A stretch of 64,000 bases of DNA from Hypericibacter adhaerens (GCF_008728835.1 NZ_CP042582.1:5067001-5131000), one strand, 5' to 3'; shown: positions 40,415 to 49,731, counted from the stretch's first letter. Numbers and translations: made by a program. Notes: generated from the letters alone by a model not told the origin.

Positions 40415-41563
40415 TCACTCCTTCGGCTCGGGCTCGCCCTTGAGGGCGGCGTTCACGCCGATCTCCGGCGTGTCCGCCGAGTAGATGGAGGAGAACCAGG
40501 CCGGGTTGGTGATGAGCGAGGGCTGGAACACGTTGCAGCCATCGGCCATCTCCTTCCAGGAACCGGCCTTGCAGAGCTTCACGTTCTCGTTCGTGACGAG
40601 GGGCAGCGGCGCGAAGACGTTATGCGGCGGCTCCTTGCCGGTCTCGAGCAGCGCCAGCGCGTTCTTGAGCTGGAGCCCGCCCTGATAGAGCGGTGCGGCG
40701 TAGGAGATGCTGATCGCGCCCATCGGGCGATAGGTCCCCTGCGCGCCGTCGACGCCGGCATCGGCCGTCAGCATCTGGATGCGGTGGCCGTTGGTGCCTT
40801 CGCCGACGCAGGGCTTCTTCTCCGCGTCCGGCACGCCCGCCTCGTCCATCATCGAGAAGGCGGCATAGCAGCCGACCTGCATCCACAGGCCGTCGATGTC
40901 CTTCCAGGGATGGGTCGCGAGCACCTTGGAAAGCTCCGAGCGGGCCGTGGCCTCGCTCCACATGCCCACCACATTGGCGATGATGTGGATGTCGGGATAC
41001 TTCTTGAAGACTTCCATCGCCGCCTCGGTGCGCAGCGTGTCGGTCGAGGTGCCCGGCACGCCGGTCACCAGCACGATGTTGCCCTTGCCGTTCATCGCCT
41101 TGACGAGCCACTCGGCTGTCTTCTCGCCGACCGCATGCTCGTCGATCGTCATGTTGTAGGCGCAAGGCTCGGTGACCGCCGCCTCGTAGGTGAAGATCTT
41201 CACGCCCTTGTCGCAGGCATGCTTGATCGTGGCGTTGAGCGCGGTCGGCGAGATCGGGAACATCACGATCGCGTCGGCGCCCGACTGCACCATGGCGTTG
41301 ATCTGCTGGATCTGGCGCTGCGCGTCGGTGCCCGCCACCTGGGCCTCGAACTGGACCTTGTCGGCATGGGCGGCGGCCATCGCCTTCACGACGTTGCCGG
41401 ACTCCGTCTGCCAGTCGTTGCCGACATAGCTCATGCTCAAGAAGATCTTGTAGGGCGGCGATTTGGCCTGTGCCGAAGCCTGATCGAGCAGCAGGCCCGC
41501 ACTCAACCCAATGGTTCCCGCCAACAGGCCGCGGGCGGCAATCTTCATAAACCGGTTCAACAT
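40415..41563 (-). CDS. Substrate-binding protein of the ribose-type ABC importer
   Basis: 382 residues. A signal peptide (MLNRFMKIAARGLLAGTIGL to ASAQA, cut near residue 33) precedes a Peripla_BP_4-type domain. YKIFLSMSYVGNDWQTESG opens it, with QIQQINAMVQSGADAIVMFP near residue 90, and TGVPGTSTDTLRTEAAMEVF near 165. Four or more cysteines (HACDKG, EPCAYN, VGCYAAF, KPCVGEG, KLCKAG, DGCNVF) are unusual for the family and could form disulfides in the periplasm. It is the first importer gene and is separated from the ATPase by a terminator hairpin. Confidence 0.92.
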   Translation of the reverse strand: MLNRFMKIAARGLLAGTIGLSAGLLLDQASAQAKSPPYKIFLSMSYVGNDWQTESGNVVKAMAAAHADKVQFEAQVAGTDAQRQIQQINAMVQSGADAIVMFPISPTALNATIKHACDKGVKIFTYEAAVTEPCAYNMTIDEHAVGEKTAEWLVKAMNGKGNIVLVTGVPGTSTDTLRTEAAMEVFKKYPDIHIIANVVGMWSEATARSELSKVLATHPWKDIDGLWMQVGCYAAFSMMDEAGVPDAEKKPCVGEGTNGHRIQMLTADAGVDGAQGTYRPMGAISISYAAPLYQGGLQLKNALALLETGKEPPHNVFAPLPLVTNENVKLCKAGSWKEMADGCNVFQPSLITNPAWFSSIYSADTPEIGVNAALKGEPEPKE

Positions 41564-41715
41564 GTCTTCCTTCCCAGTGTCGCTTTTTTGTTCACCGGAC
41601 CGATGCGCGGGGCCTTCTCGACTGCCGATGGGCCCGCCATCGATCCTTCTTCGGTCGCCGCGTCCGCTCCGGAGAGCCGGGCGCGGCGTCGATCCTCATC
41701 GAATGAAGTTCTTCG

Positions 41716-42720
41716 TTACCGCCGTCCCTCCGATGCCGGAGCGGCCGCCCCGTTCGCGCCGCCGGCGCGAAGGGCTTCGACCTGCCGGAGAATGTTCTGG
41801 GCCAGCTTCAGGTGGGCGATGTCGACCATGCCGCCGTCGATCTTGACGGCGCCGCGGCCGGCGGCCGCCCCTGCCCGCATCGCCTCGTTGATGCGATGCG
41901 CCCAGGCGATGTCGTCGGGCGAAGGGCCGAAGATCTCGTTGGCGATCGCGAGCTGCGTGGGATGGATCGCCCATTTGCCCTCGAAGCCTAGGGAGCGCGC
42001 GCGCATCGCCGAGGCCCGATAGCCCTCGATATCCTTGAAGTCGGTATAGGGGCCGTCGATCGGCCGCAGCCCATAGGCGCGGCAGGCGGTCGCCACGCGC
42101 GCCATCGCGAAATGCCATTGATCGGCGAAGTAGCGCTGCCGCTTGCCGGCGCCGTCGGGATTCGTCAGCACCGCATAGGCCGGATTGAAACCGCCCATCA
42201 CCAGATCGGGCGTGCGCATGGAGGCGATGAAATCGCCGACGCCGAACACCAGCGCTTCCAGCCGCGCGGAGGAAGAGGCGATCGCCTCCACATTCGCCAT
42301 GCCGAGCGCCGTCTCGATCAGCGCCTCGATGCGGATGGGGCTCTCGCGGCCGGTGGCCCATTCCACGCCCTGCAGCATCGTCTCGACGAACTGGATGTCG
42401 CGCGGGCCCCCCGCCTTGGGCAGGAGGATCGCGTCGAGCCGCGGGCAGCCCTCGGCGACCTCGAGGATGTCGCGATAGCCCCACGGCGTATCGAGGCCGT
42501 TGACGCGCACGACCATGCGCTTGCGGCCCCAATCGATCTCGTTGAGCGCCTTGACGGCGGCGGCGCGGCCTTGCGCCTTCTCGGCCGGGATGACGGCGTC
42601 CTCGAGGTCGAGGAACACCGTGTCGGCCGAACCCCGGGCGGCCTTCTCGAAGAAGTGCGGCGAGGTCGCGGGGACGGCGAGTTCCGAACGCTGGAGAGAA
42701 TGCACGCGCGCCGACTGCAT
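41716..42720 (-). CDS. HpcH/HpaI aldolase/citrate lyase family (CitE, malyl-CoA-lyase-like)
   Basis: 334 residues. SELAVPATSPHFFEKAA at the start is followed by FLDLEDAVIPAEKAQGR with the acidic metal ligand, VRVNGLDTPWGYRD, ILLPKAGGPRDI and IEALIETALGMANVEAI. GFEGKWAIHPTQLAIAN near residue 245 is the CoA-lyase signature. Members cleave (S)-malyl-CoA, beta-methylmalyl-CoA or citramalyl-CoA into acetyl-, propionyl- or pyruvate-level products. The gene diverges from a LysR gene and precedes the ABC importer by 152 bases. CoA-transferase genes at 45.1 and 49.7 kb could provide its CoA-ester substrates. Confidence 0.88.
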   Translation of the reverse strand: MQSARVHSLQRSELAVPATSPHFFEKAARGSADTVFLDLEDAVIPAEKAQGRAAAVKALNEIDWGRKRMVVRVNGLDTPWGYRDILEVAEGCPRLDAILLPKAGGPRDIQFVETMLQGVEWATGRESPIRIEALIETALGMANVEAIASSSARLEALVFGVGDFIASMRTPDLVMGGFNPAYAVLTNPDGAGKRQRYFADQWHFAMARVATACRAYGLRPIDGPYTDFKDIEGYRASAMRARSLGFEGKWAIHPTQLAIANEIFGPSPDDIAWAHRINEAMRAGAAAGRGAVKIDGGMVDIAHLKLAQNILRQVEALRAGGANGAAAPASEGRR

Positions 42721-42812
42721 GAACCCGACTTCGCCCCTGATGCCCTTTTTTTACCCAGCCCGACCCGGCGTTCGCACAAATCGACGGCGTTCTGAGCCAT
42801 TTCTCGAAAAAG

Positions 42813-42865
42813 ATTGCACCATCGGCCTACAATTCTTACAATCAGAAATATCGGGATAATTATCC
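42813..42865. promoter_or_regulatory. Candidate LysR binding region in the citE-lysR divergent gap
   Basis: Two palindromic elements lie in the 152-base divergent gap. ATTG (42813-42816) and CAAT (42830-42833) are 13 bases apart, the spacing of a LysR-type T-N11-A box. GGATAATTATCC (42854-42865) is a perfect 12-bp palindrome that ends 8 bases before the LysR start and could serve autoregulation. The region is AT-rich. Confidence 0.45.
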
Positions 42866-42872
42866 GTCTTTT

Positions 42873-43802
42873 ATGATCAATCTCAGCCTCCGCAGCGTGC
42901 AGACCTTCGTCGCCGTCGCCGAATCCGGCAGTTTCCGGCGCGCGGCCGAGCTGTTGAATCGATCGCAATCCGCCGTGAGCGGCAGCGTGAAGCAGCTCGA
43001 GGACCAGCTCGGCGTACCGCTGCTGAGCCGCACCACGCGCCGCGTGAGCCTCACCGCCGAGGGCCGGATGCTGCTGATCCGCAGCAAGAACGCGCTGAGC
43101 GACCTCGAGGCCGTGGCCCGCGAGCTGCGCGACGAGGTGCTGATCCGCCGCGGCCGCGTCTCCTTCGCGGTGTCGCCCTCGATCTCGGCCAGCCGCCTGC
43201 CGCCGATCATCGCCGAGTTCCAGTCGCGCTATCCCGAGATCGTCGTCGAGCTGCACGAGGACGTGGCCAAGGGCATGTATGACCGCGTCTGCGCGCAGGA
43301 GGTCGATTTCGCCGTCGGGCCCGAGATGGACGGCTATCGCGACATCGCCTTCGAGCAGATCATGAGCGACCCGATTCTCGTGATCGTGCCGCTCGACTAT
43401 CCGCTGGCCGGCCGCTCGGAGCTGGGTCTCGAGGAGATCGCGGCCTGGCCGCATCTGACCATGCCGCGCGGCACGGTGGTGCGCCGCTCGCTGGAGGAGG
43501 CCTTCCGCTCGCTGGGGCTGGAGCTCCGGCCTCGATTCGAGGTGCTGCATCAGCAGACCCTGTTCAGCATGGTGAAGGCGGGCTTGGGCGTGACGGTGCT
43601 GCCCAGCATCTCCGTGCCGGAGGATGCGCGGCCGGGCTATCGCGTGGTTCGCCTGATCAATCCGACGATCACCCGCCAGATCAGCATCGTCACCTATCGC
43701 GGCAAGACCCTGTCGCCGCCCGCGCGCAAATGCGCCGACCTCATCGCCATGCGCCTGCGCGAGCAGGTCCATCCGACCATTGCCAACCGGTCGGTGGGGT
43801 AG
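42873..43802 (+). CDS. LysR family transcriptional regulator
   Basis: 309 residues. The winged helix-turn-helix is FVAVAESGSFRRAAELLNRS followed by QSAVSGSVKQLEDQLGVPLL. The C-terminal type-2 periplasmic-binding fold has a VPLDYPLAGRSELG loop and a GLGVTVLPSISVP segment near residue 230. It should bind the ATTG/CAAT region ahead of the divergent citE-like gene and respond to a CoA-pathway intermediate, as is usual for LysR-lyase pairs. No unusual features. Confidence 0.93.
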   Translation: MINLSLRSVQTFVAVAESGSFRRAAELLNRSQSAVSGSVKQLEDQLGVPLLSRTTRRVSLTAEGRMLLIRSKNALSDLEAVARELRDEVLIRRGRVSFAVSPSISASRLPPIIAEFQSRYPEIVVELHEDVAKGMYDRVCAQEVDFAVGPEMDGYRDIAFEQIMSDPILVIVPLDYPLAGRSELGLEEIAAWPHLTMPRGTVVRRSLEEAFRSLGLELRPRFEVLHQQTLFSMVKAGLGVTVLPSISVPEDARPGYRVVRLINPTITRQISIVTYRGKTLSPPARKCADLIAMRLREQVHPTIANRSVG

Positions 43803-43837
43803 GCTCTTTCTAGGAAGAACGGGCGCGTTCCCTCCTC

Positions 43838-43919
43838 CGTCATCCCCGCGAAAGCGGGGATCCATCCCGATCCAGGTCACCAAGCTTTGAAGTGGGTCCC
43901 CGCTTCCGCGGGGATGACG
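43838..43919. repeat. Inverted pair of REP-like palindromes
   Basis: A 27-base palindromic unit starting CGTCATCCCCGCGAAAGC at 43838 and an inverted second copy at 43893-43919 match in 24 of 27 positions. Each unit folds alone (CCCCGC with GCGGGG) and the two together can form a long stem. CGTCATCCCCGCGAAAGC-type units are common dispersed repeats in alpha- and other proteobacteria. It sits exactly between the convergent LysR and enolase-superfamily genes, so it may also end both transcripts. Confidence 0.8.
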
Positions 43920-43937
43920 ATTGGCGCGTGGCCAGCA

Positions 43938-45071
43938 TCACAGAATCCGTTCCCCGAACTTCTTCATCGCGGCCGGCGAGAGCGACAGCCCCAGGCCCGG
44001 GGTCTCGTTGAGCGTCAGCCAGCCCTTCGACAGGGCCGGCGGGTTCTCGAACAGCTCGGCCTGCAGCGGATCGCGGTCGGGATCGGGGAAGGATTCGACG
44101 ATGCGCCCCGCCGGCGTCGAGGCGACGAGCTGGGCGTGGATGAAGCAGTCATGGTGCGGCGCCACCTGCACGTGGTTGAGCTCGCACAGGGCCGCGAGCT
44201 TGCGCCCCTCGGTGAAGCCGCCGGCCATGGTGCAGTCGAACTGCAGGATGGCGATCGCCTCCTCCTCGAGCAGAGCCCGGCAGCCGAAGCTCGTGGTCTC
44301 GCTCTCGCCCGCCGAGAGCGGGATGCGGGTCTGGCGTGAGAGGAGCTTGAGCCCGCGGCGATCGTCGGCCCATTGGATCGGCTCCTCGAGCCAGGTCGGC
44401 TTGAGCGGCTCCATCAGCCGGGCGCCCTCGATGGCCGTGGGCAGATCCCAGCCGCGGTTGACGTCGATCATGAGATCGCAATCGGGCCCGATGGCGTCGC
44501 GCACGACCTCCATGCGCGCCCGGTCCTCGCTCAGCGTGAGCCCGCCGACCTTGCCCTTGAAGCGCGTATGGCCCTGCTCCTTCAGCGCCAGGATCTCGTC
44601 GCGCAGCTCGATCAGGTCCTTGCCGTCGCGGTAATAGGCGCAAGTGACGTAATACGGGATGCGCGCGCGATAGCCGCCGAACAGGCGCCAGAGCGGCAGC
44701 CCCGCCGCCTTGCCGACGATGTCCCAGCAGGCGATATCGACCGCGGCCGCGATCCGGATCAAGGGCTCGCGGCCCCATCCCTTCTCGTGCGCCAGGCGCT
44801 GCGAGGTCAGCGAGAACAGCTTCTCGTAGAGCCGCTCCGGCGCCAGCGCGTCCGCGCCCAGGATCTGCCCGGCGATCCCGCTCTTGAAGGCCTCGATGGA
44901 GGGCTGCACCGAGCCGTAGCTGGTCGCCATGCCGATGCCTTCGATGCCCTCGTCGGTGCGCAACCGCACCAGCACCTCGTTGGCCCGGGGCACGATGAAA
45001 TTGCTGACCCAGTTCGGCCGCTCGGTGTTCGGCGCGCGCAGGATATGAACGTCGAGATCGGTGATCTTCAT
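43938..45071 (-). CDS. Mandelate racemase/muconate lactonizing enzyme family protein
   Basis: 377 residues. The N-terminal capping domain is followed by a barrel with RFKGKVGG (K-X-K-type acid-base lysines near residue 165), Asp in LMIDVNRGWD, Glu in PTWLEEPIQW, and Glu in LSAGESETTSFGC. A VQVAPHHD histidine lies near residue 300. It therefore can abstract the alpha-proton of a sugar acid or another carboxylate. The gene follows the CaiB gene by 44 bases on the same strand, suggesting that its product or substrate joins a CoA-ester route. A specific name is not justified. Confidence 0.88.
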   Translation of the reverse strand: MKITDLDVHILRAPNTERPNWVSNFIVPRANEVLVRLRTDEGIEGIGMATSYGSVQPSIEAFKSGIAGQILGADALAPERLYEKLFSLTSQRLAHEKGWGREPLIRIAAAVDIACWDIVGKAAGLPLWRLFGGYRARIPYYVTCAYYRDGKDLIELRDEILALKEQGHTRFKGKVGGLTLSEDRARMEVVRDAIGPDCDLMIDVNRGWDLPTAIEGARLMEPLKPTWLEEPIQWADDRRGLKLLSRQTRIPLSAGESETTSFGCRALLEEEAIAILQFDCTMAGGFTEGRKLAALCELNHVQVAPHHDCFIHAQLVASTPAGRIVESFPDPDRDPLQAELFENPPALSKGWLTLNETPGLGLSLSPAAMKKFGERIL

Positions 45072-45115
45072 GGCATGGCTCCTGTCGCCGCGACGGCCGG
45101 GCTTGCCGGAAACCG

Positions 45116-46387
45116 CTAGACGATGCCCTGCTTGCGCAGCGTCTCCAGCTCCTCGCGGTCGATGCCGAGGAGCTGGCCGAAGACTTCGGCCGTGTCGGCG
45201 CCGAGCGCCCGGCCGGCATGCTGGAATTGCGCGGGCGTTTCCGACATCCGCGGCATGGCCGTGGGCAGCACCAGCGGGCCGAGGCGCGGATCCTCGATCT
45301 TCATGAGGTTCTCGCGCGCCTTGTATTGCGGGTCCTCGAAGATGTCCTTGATCGAGTAGATCTTGGCACAGGGCACGCCGCCGGCCTCGCATTCGGCGAG
45401 GATCTGCGCCAGGGTCTGGCTGCCGACCCATTCGGCCACCATCCGGTTGACCTCGTCGCGGCGCTTGACGCGCTCGATGCTGGTGGCGAAGTCGGGCGAC
45501 GTGGCGAGCTCGGGACGGCCCATGGCCGCCGCGATGCGCGCGAACATCTTGTCGCTGGTGCAGGCGATCGCCACCCACTCGCCCGTACCGGTCTGGTAGT
45601 GGCTGTGGGGCACGACATTCACCGTATCGGCGCCCTGGCGCTCGCGGACGAAGCCGTATTTGGCATAGGCTGGCGCGATCTCGTCGAGCAGCCGGAAGAC
45701 GGACTCGTAGAGGCCGATATCGATGAGCTGCGCCTTGCCGATGGTATCGCGCGCGCGCAGCGCGAGCAGCACGCCGATCGCCCCCCACATGCCCGAGAGA
45801 TAATCCGCCATCGAGGTCGAGCCCGGCACCACCGGCCGGCCATTGCTCTCGCCCGCCAGATAGGCGAGGCCGCCGAAGGCATGCGCGATCCGGGCGAATC
45901 CCGGCTCCTGCCGCTTCGGGCCGGTCTGGCCGTAGGCGGAGACGCTCAGCATGACGAGACGGTCATTGACCTTGCGCAGATCCTCGAAGCCGAGGCCCCA
46001 TTTCTCCATGGTGCCGGGGCGGAAATTCTCGATGACGACATCGGCGCCGGCGACGAGGCGCCGGAACAGCTCGGCTCCCTTCGGCTGCCGCAGATCGAGC
46101 GTCACGGCCTTCTTGTTGCGGGATTCGCTGAGCCAGACGAGGCTGTCGCCGCATTCCGTGCGGGTGCCGAAGGCGCGCAAGGGATCGCCCTGCGTCGGCT
46201 GCTCGATCTTGATGATCTCGGCGCCGAAATCGCCCAGGATCGTGCCGCAGAAGGGCGCTGCGATGAAGGTCGCGACCTCGATCACACGGATGCCATGGAG
46301 CGGCGCCCGCGCGGCGGTGGCACTGCTCGTCTCATCGGAGAGCGGCAGGTCGCCGATGTCACCGGTCTTGTCGATCTTCGACGTCAT
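45116..46387 (-). CDS. CaiB/BaiF family (class III) CoA-transferase
   Basis: 423 residues. LHGIRVIEVATFIAAPFCG with LGDFGAEIIKIEQPTQGD is the N-terminal CoA-binding region. The active-site Asp region is GSTSMADYLSGMWGAIG near residue 190, and ENFRPGTMEKWGLG is conserved. The N-terminal 28 residues (MTSKIDKTGDIGDLPLSDET) are an unaligned extension. It moves CoA from a donor such as succinyl-CoA to a carboxylate, which could supply the CitE-like lyase. It is upstream of the enolase-superfamily gene in the same operon. Confidence 0.92.
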   Translation of the reverse strand: MTSKIDKTGDIGDLPLSDETSSATAARAPLHGIRVIEVATFIAAPFCGTILGDFGAEIIKIEQPTQGDPLRAFGTRTECGDSLVWLSESRNKKAVTLDLRQPKGAELFRRLVAGADVVIENFRPGTMEKWGLGFEDLRKVNDRLVMLSVSAYGQTGPKRQEPGFARIAHAFGGLAYLAGESNGRPVVPGSTSMADYLSGMWGAIGVLLALRARDTIGKAQLIDIGLYESVFRLLDEIAPAYAKYGFVRERQGADTVNVVPHSHYQTGTGEWVAIACTSDKMFARIAAAMGRPELATSPDFATSIERVKRRDEVNRMVAEWVGSQTLAQILAECEAGGVPCAKIYSIKDIFEDPQYKARENLMKIEDPRLGPLVLPTAMPRMSETPAQFQHAGRALGADTAEVFGQLLGIDREELETLRKQGIV

Positions 46388-46850
46388 GGAATTGAATTCG
46401 GAAGTTGTTGTGCTGCGGCGTGGCGTCGGCTTCTAGACGAAGCTCTCCTCGCGCCGGCTCCCGGATCGCTCTTGTCGGCTGTCGCTCGCGGCGGCGTGGC
46501 CTTGCTGAAAGCGACGCTTTCGATGCATCGGCATGGCGCGGGTCGGCGCCCCATGTCGGCATCCGCAACGTCTTTTGATCACCGTCATCCTTCCGATTGT
46601 CTGCGGACGATATCGGGCGGCCCCCGAGCGCCACCCCTTCACCGTTCAAGCTAATGACGGAGCGGTGATCTAACAAATTACATTATGCGACCGATTATCC
46701 GGGTTTTCTGTGCAATCGCCGGAAGCTTGTCGCCCGCGTCACCGAGCCGGTGGGCAGCAACTTTTGGGATAGGAAAGATCACAATCCACAGCTTTGATCG
46801 CTTGACCAATGAACCATGCGCTGAAGCAGGTTCATCGGCGCGACAGGCGC
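46388..46850. other. Intergenic region upstream of the CaiB-enolase operon
   Basis: A 463-base gap with lower GC than its flanks, mainly from 46650 to 46810. Read on the minus strand it is the leader of the CaiB gene and contains CATAAT-like -10 candidates, but no convincing -35 partner at 16-18 bases. Small open frames on both strands have no recognisable similarity and no good ribosome sites, so I call none of them. I see no repeat. Confidence 0.5.
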
Positions 46851-47825
46851 TCACGGGCGCAGGATGATCGATCCGGTCGTGCGTCCGCCCGCGAGATCCG
46901 CGTGCGCGCGGGCCGCATCCCGCAGCGGATAGGCGTGGCCCACCTTGATCCGCAGCCAGCCTTCGCCGATCAGGCCGAACAGCGCGGCGGCTCCGGCCTG
47001 GAAGGCCGAGGCCTCGGCGGTATAGTGCGAGACGGTCGGGCGCGTGACGAAGAGCGAGCCACCGTTGCGCAAGGTCATGAGCGCCACCGGCTCGACATCG
47101 CCCGACGACCAGCCATAGGAAACGACCAGGCCGAAGCGGCGCGCGCATTGAAGCGACCGGTCGAAGGTCGCGCGCCCGACCGAGTCATAGACGACCGCGC
47201 AGCCCTTGCCCTGGGTGATTTCCTTCACCCGGCCGACGAGGTCCTCGCCGAGCGGGATCGGATGGGCGCAGCCATAATCGCGCAGCGCCGCCACCTTCTC
47301 GGGATGTCCCACCGTGCCGATGACGGTGGCGCCCAGATGGGCCAGCCACTGGATGAGAATGAGACCGACGCCGCCCGCCGCCGCATGCACCAGCACGGGA
47401 TCGCCGGGCTCGATCTTGCGCAGCCTGGTCGCGAGATACCAGGCCGTGAGGCCGCGGAACAACGCCGCCGCAGCGAGGTCGGCGGGCAAGGATTGATCGG
47501 GAAGACGGAAGATGCGCTCGGCGGGAAGATTGCGCGCCAGCGAGTAGCTTCCCGGCGTGAGCGAGGTGTAGGCGATGCGGTCGCCGGCGGCGAGATTCCG
47601 GACCTCGGCACCGACCGCCTCGATCACGCCCGCGCCACCGAAGCCCAGGCCGGTCGGCAGGGCAAAGGGAAGCAGGCCGCCGCGGATCTGGGTGTCGATG
47701 AAATCGACGCCGATCGCCTCGTGTCGGACCTGGACCTCGCCGGGGCCCGGCGGCGGCAAGGCCTCCTCGACCCACTGCATGACCTGAGGGTCGCCGGTCT
47801 TCGACACCAGGAAACGGCCGGTCAT
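46851..47825 (-). CDS. Zinc-free quinone oxidoreductase (MDR superfamily)
   Basis: 324 residues. The MDR core has GFGGAGVIEAVGAEV in the substrate domain and LVHAAAGGVGLILIQWLAHLGATVIGTVGHPEK in the NADPH domain, quoted as LVHAAAGGVGLILIQW. A YDSVGRATFDRSLQCARRFG region follows. No zinc-ligand cysteines are at the usual positions, as expected for QOR. It reduces quinones or enones with NADPH. The frame is open far upstream through the SDR gene in a different phase, but the start at 47825 gives the proper N terminus. It lies 89 bases after the SDR gene. Confidence 0.92.
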   Translation of the reverse strand: MTGRFLVSKTGDPQVMQWVEEALPPPGPGEVQVRHEAIGVDFIDTQIRGGLLPFALPTGLGFGGAGVIEAVGAEVRNLAAGDRIAYTSLTPGSYSLARNLPAERIFRLPDQSLPADLAAAALFRGLTAWYLATRLRKIEPGDPVLVHAAAGGVGLILIQWLAHLGATVIGTVGHPEKVAALRDYGCAHPIPLGEDLVGRVKEITQGKGCAVVYDSVGRATFDRSLQCARRFGLVVSYGWSSGDVEPVALMTLRNGGSLFVTRPTVSHYTAEASAFQAGAAALFGLIGEGWLRIKVGHAYPLRDAARAHADLAGGRTTGSIILRP

Positions 47826-47914
47826 CTTCGACAAGATCGGACTCCCTCGGCCAAGCGGCGATGAAAAGCCGGCGTTGCGCACCTGCCGGCTCCGGTCATG
47901 CGAACGCGACCGGC

Positions 47915-48664
47915 TCAGTGAATATGCAGCCCGCCATTGATGTCCAGCACCACGCCGGTGACATAGGAGGCCCAGTCCGAGACCAGGAACACGCAGACAT
48001 CGGCGACGTCGCGCGGCTGGCCCACCCGGCCCATCGGGATCGTGGCCGCGATCTCGGCCTTGCGGGTCTCGGTCAGCTTGCCCTCGAAGATGTCGGTCTC
48101 GATCAAGCCGGGCGCCACCGCGTTGACGCGGATGTTGCGGGGCGCCAGCTCGCGGGCCATCGCCTTGGCGAGGCTCTGCACCCCGCCCTTGGAGGCGCTG
48201 TAATGCGTGCCGCCGAAGACGCCGCCGCCGCGCTGGGCCGCGATCGACCCGACGCAGACGATCGAGCCGCCGCCCTTCTCGATCATGCCCGGCACCACCG
48301 CCTGGCAGATGTTCATCGTGCCGCGCAGATTGGCCTGCATGACCGCTTCGTATTCCTCGGGGGTCACCTCGAGGAAGCGCGTCGAGCGGCTGATGCCGGC
48401 GAAGGCCAGCAGCGAATCCACCGGCCCGAGATCGGACTGGATCGCCGCCACCACCTTGCGGCATTGCTCGTGGCTGCTGACGTCGCAGCGATAGCCGCGA
48501 TGGCCCTTGCCGAGCTCGCCCGCCGCGCGCTGCACGGCCTCTTCGTTGAGGTCGAGGATCGCGATCCGGGCGCCCTGCGCGGCGAGGGCACGCGCGGTGG
48601 CGAGGCCGATTCCCCGCGGCGACGCAGCGCCCGTGACAATGGCGACCCGGTCCTTGAGCAGCAT
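47915..48664 (-). CDS. SDR family NAD(P)-dependent oxidoreductase
   Basis: 249 residues. TGAASPRGIGLATARAL binds the cofactor. The acidic ILDLNEE at the end of beta-2 suggests NAD(H) preference. YRCDVSSHE, LAFAGISRS (in place of NNAG), VCVGSIAAQRG and YSASKGG provide the active site. A full C terminus VVLDINGGLHIH is present. The gene precedes the quinone oxidoreductase and diverges from another SDR gene. The replaced NNAG motif (AFAG) is a mild divergence; the catalytic Ser-Tyr-Lys appear intact. Confidence 0.92.
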   Translation of the reverse strand: MLLKDRVAIVTGAASPRGIGLATARALAAQGARIAILDLNEEAVQRAAGELGKGHRGYRCDVSSHEQCRKVVAAIQSDLGPVDSLLAFAGISRSTRFLEVTPEEYEAVMQANLRGTMNICQAVVPGMIEKGGGSIVCVGSIAAQRGGGVFGGTHYSASKGGVQSLAKAMARELAPRNIRVNAVAPGLIETDIFEGKLTETRKAEIAATIPMGRVGQPRDVADVCVFLVSDWASYVTGVVLDINGGLHIH

Positions 48665-48954
48665 CGCGATCCCTCCCGATTCTTCGACATCAGATGCGGC
48701 GGTGTTGGTTCACCCGCGCGGGGTCGGAGTGTAGGAACGGCCTCGCGAGCCTCACAAACGCGATAATCCGGCACATATTTCGAAGATTCAGAACAATGAG
48801 CGGGTGCGCCTGCCTCGCCGGCCTGCCACGCCATTGTCCGGCGAACATGAACGAATCTTCTGATATTCGGATTTCTCGTGCCGACGGCCGGGACCTAGGC
48901 TCCGGCCAGCAGCAACCGTTTCGGGCGCGCATCTTGGCAGCTCATCAGGACACC

Positions 48955-49722
48955 GTGTTCTCGCGATTCCGGCTCGACGGCCGCACCGCGCTGGTGACGG
49001 GCGCCGGCGGCGGCATCGGCGAAGGCATCGCCTTCGCCATGGCGGAGGCGGGTGCCAAGCTGGTGCTGGTGGGGCGCAACCCCGATCCGCTGGAGACGCT
49101 GGCGAAACGGATCGAGACCGCAGGGCTGGGCCAGGCCCAGGTCCGCCTGTGCGACGTGCGGAACAATGAGGCCGTGCGCGGCATGATCGGCGCGCTGCCG
49201 GCGCTCGACATCCTCGTCAACAATGCCGGCACCAACATCCCCGGTCCCTTTCTCGAGGTCTCGGAGGAGAACTTCGACGCGATCATGACGCTGAACACGC
49301 GCGCCTCCTTCTTCGTGGCGCAGGCCGCGGTGAAGAAGATGCTGGAGGATCCGGCGCGGGCAGCGAAGGGCGGCGCCATCATCAATGTCTCCTCGCAGAT
49401 GGGCCATGTCGGCTCGCCCAACCGCACCGTCTATTGCATGAGCAAGCACGGGCTCGAGGGGCTGACCAAGGCGATGGCGCTCGAGCTGGTGCCGCACCGG
49501 ATCCGCGTCAACAGCCTGGCGCCGACCTTCGTCGAGACGCCGCTGGTGCAGCGCATCGTCGACACGCCCGAGAAGCGCAATTTCCTGGTCTCCCGGATCC
49601 CGATGGGCGAGATGGCGCAGGTCGAGGACGTGGTGGGCGCCGCCGTCTTCCTCGCCTCGCCCGCCGCCGCGATGATCACCGGCACCTGTCTGCTCGTCGA
49701 TGGCGGCTGGACGGCCCAATAG
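48955..49722 (+). CDS. SDR family NAD(P)-dependent oxidoreductase
   Basis: 255 residues from a GTG start at 48955 behind AGGA, giving the standard N terminus FSRFRLDGRTALVTGAGGGIG. An ATG at 48847 would add 36 low-similarity residues and has a poorer ribosome site. VLVGRNPDPLE ends beta-2 with an arginine, pointing to NADP(H). NNAG, VSSQMG and YCMSKHG are intact, and a LLVDGGWTAQ C terminus is present. It converges on the Mct-like gene with 9 bases between. Role in this catabolic area is unknown. Confidence 0.88.
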   Translation: MFSRFRLDGRTALVTGAGGGIGEGIAFAMAEAGAKLVLVGRNPDPLETLAKRIETAGLGQAQVRLCDVRNNEAVRGMIGALPALDILVNNAGTNIPGPFLEVSEENFDAIMTLNTRASFFVAQAAVKKMLEDPARAAKGGAIINVSSQMGHVGSPNRTVYCMSKHGLEGLTKAMALELVPHRIRVNSLAPTFVETPLVQRIVDTPEKRNFLVSRIPMGEMAQVEDVVGAAVFLASPAAAMITGTCLLVDGGWTAQ

Positions 49723-49731
49723 GCCGGCGAA

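Noticed and set aside
46851-48464. Apparent SDR-quinone oxidoreductase fusion of 537 residues
   Set aside because: The upstream half of this frame is out of phase with the true SDR gene at 47915-48664. Only the part from 47825 onward encodes recognisable MDR sequence.
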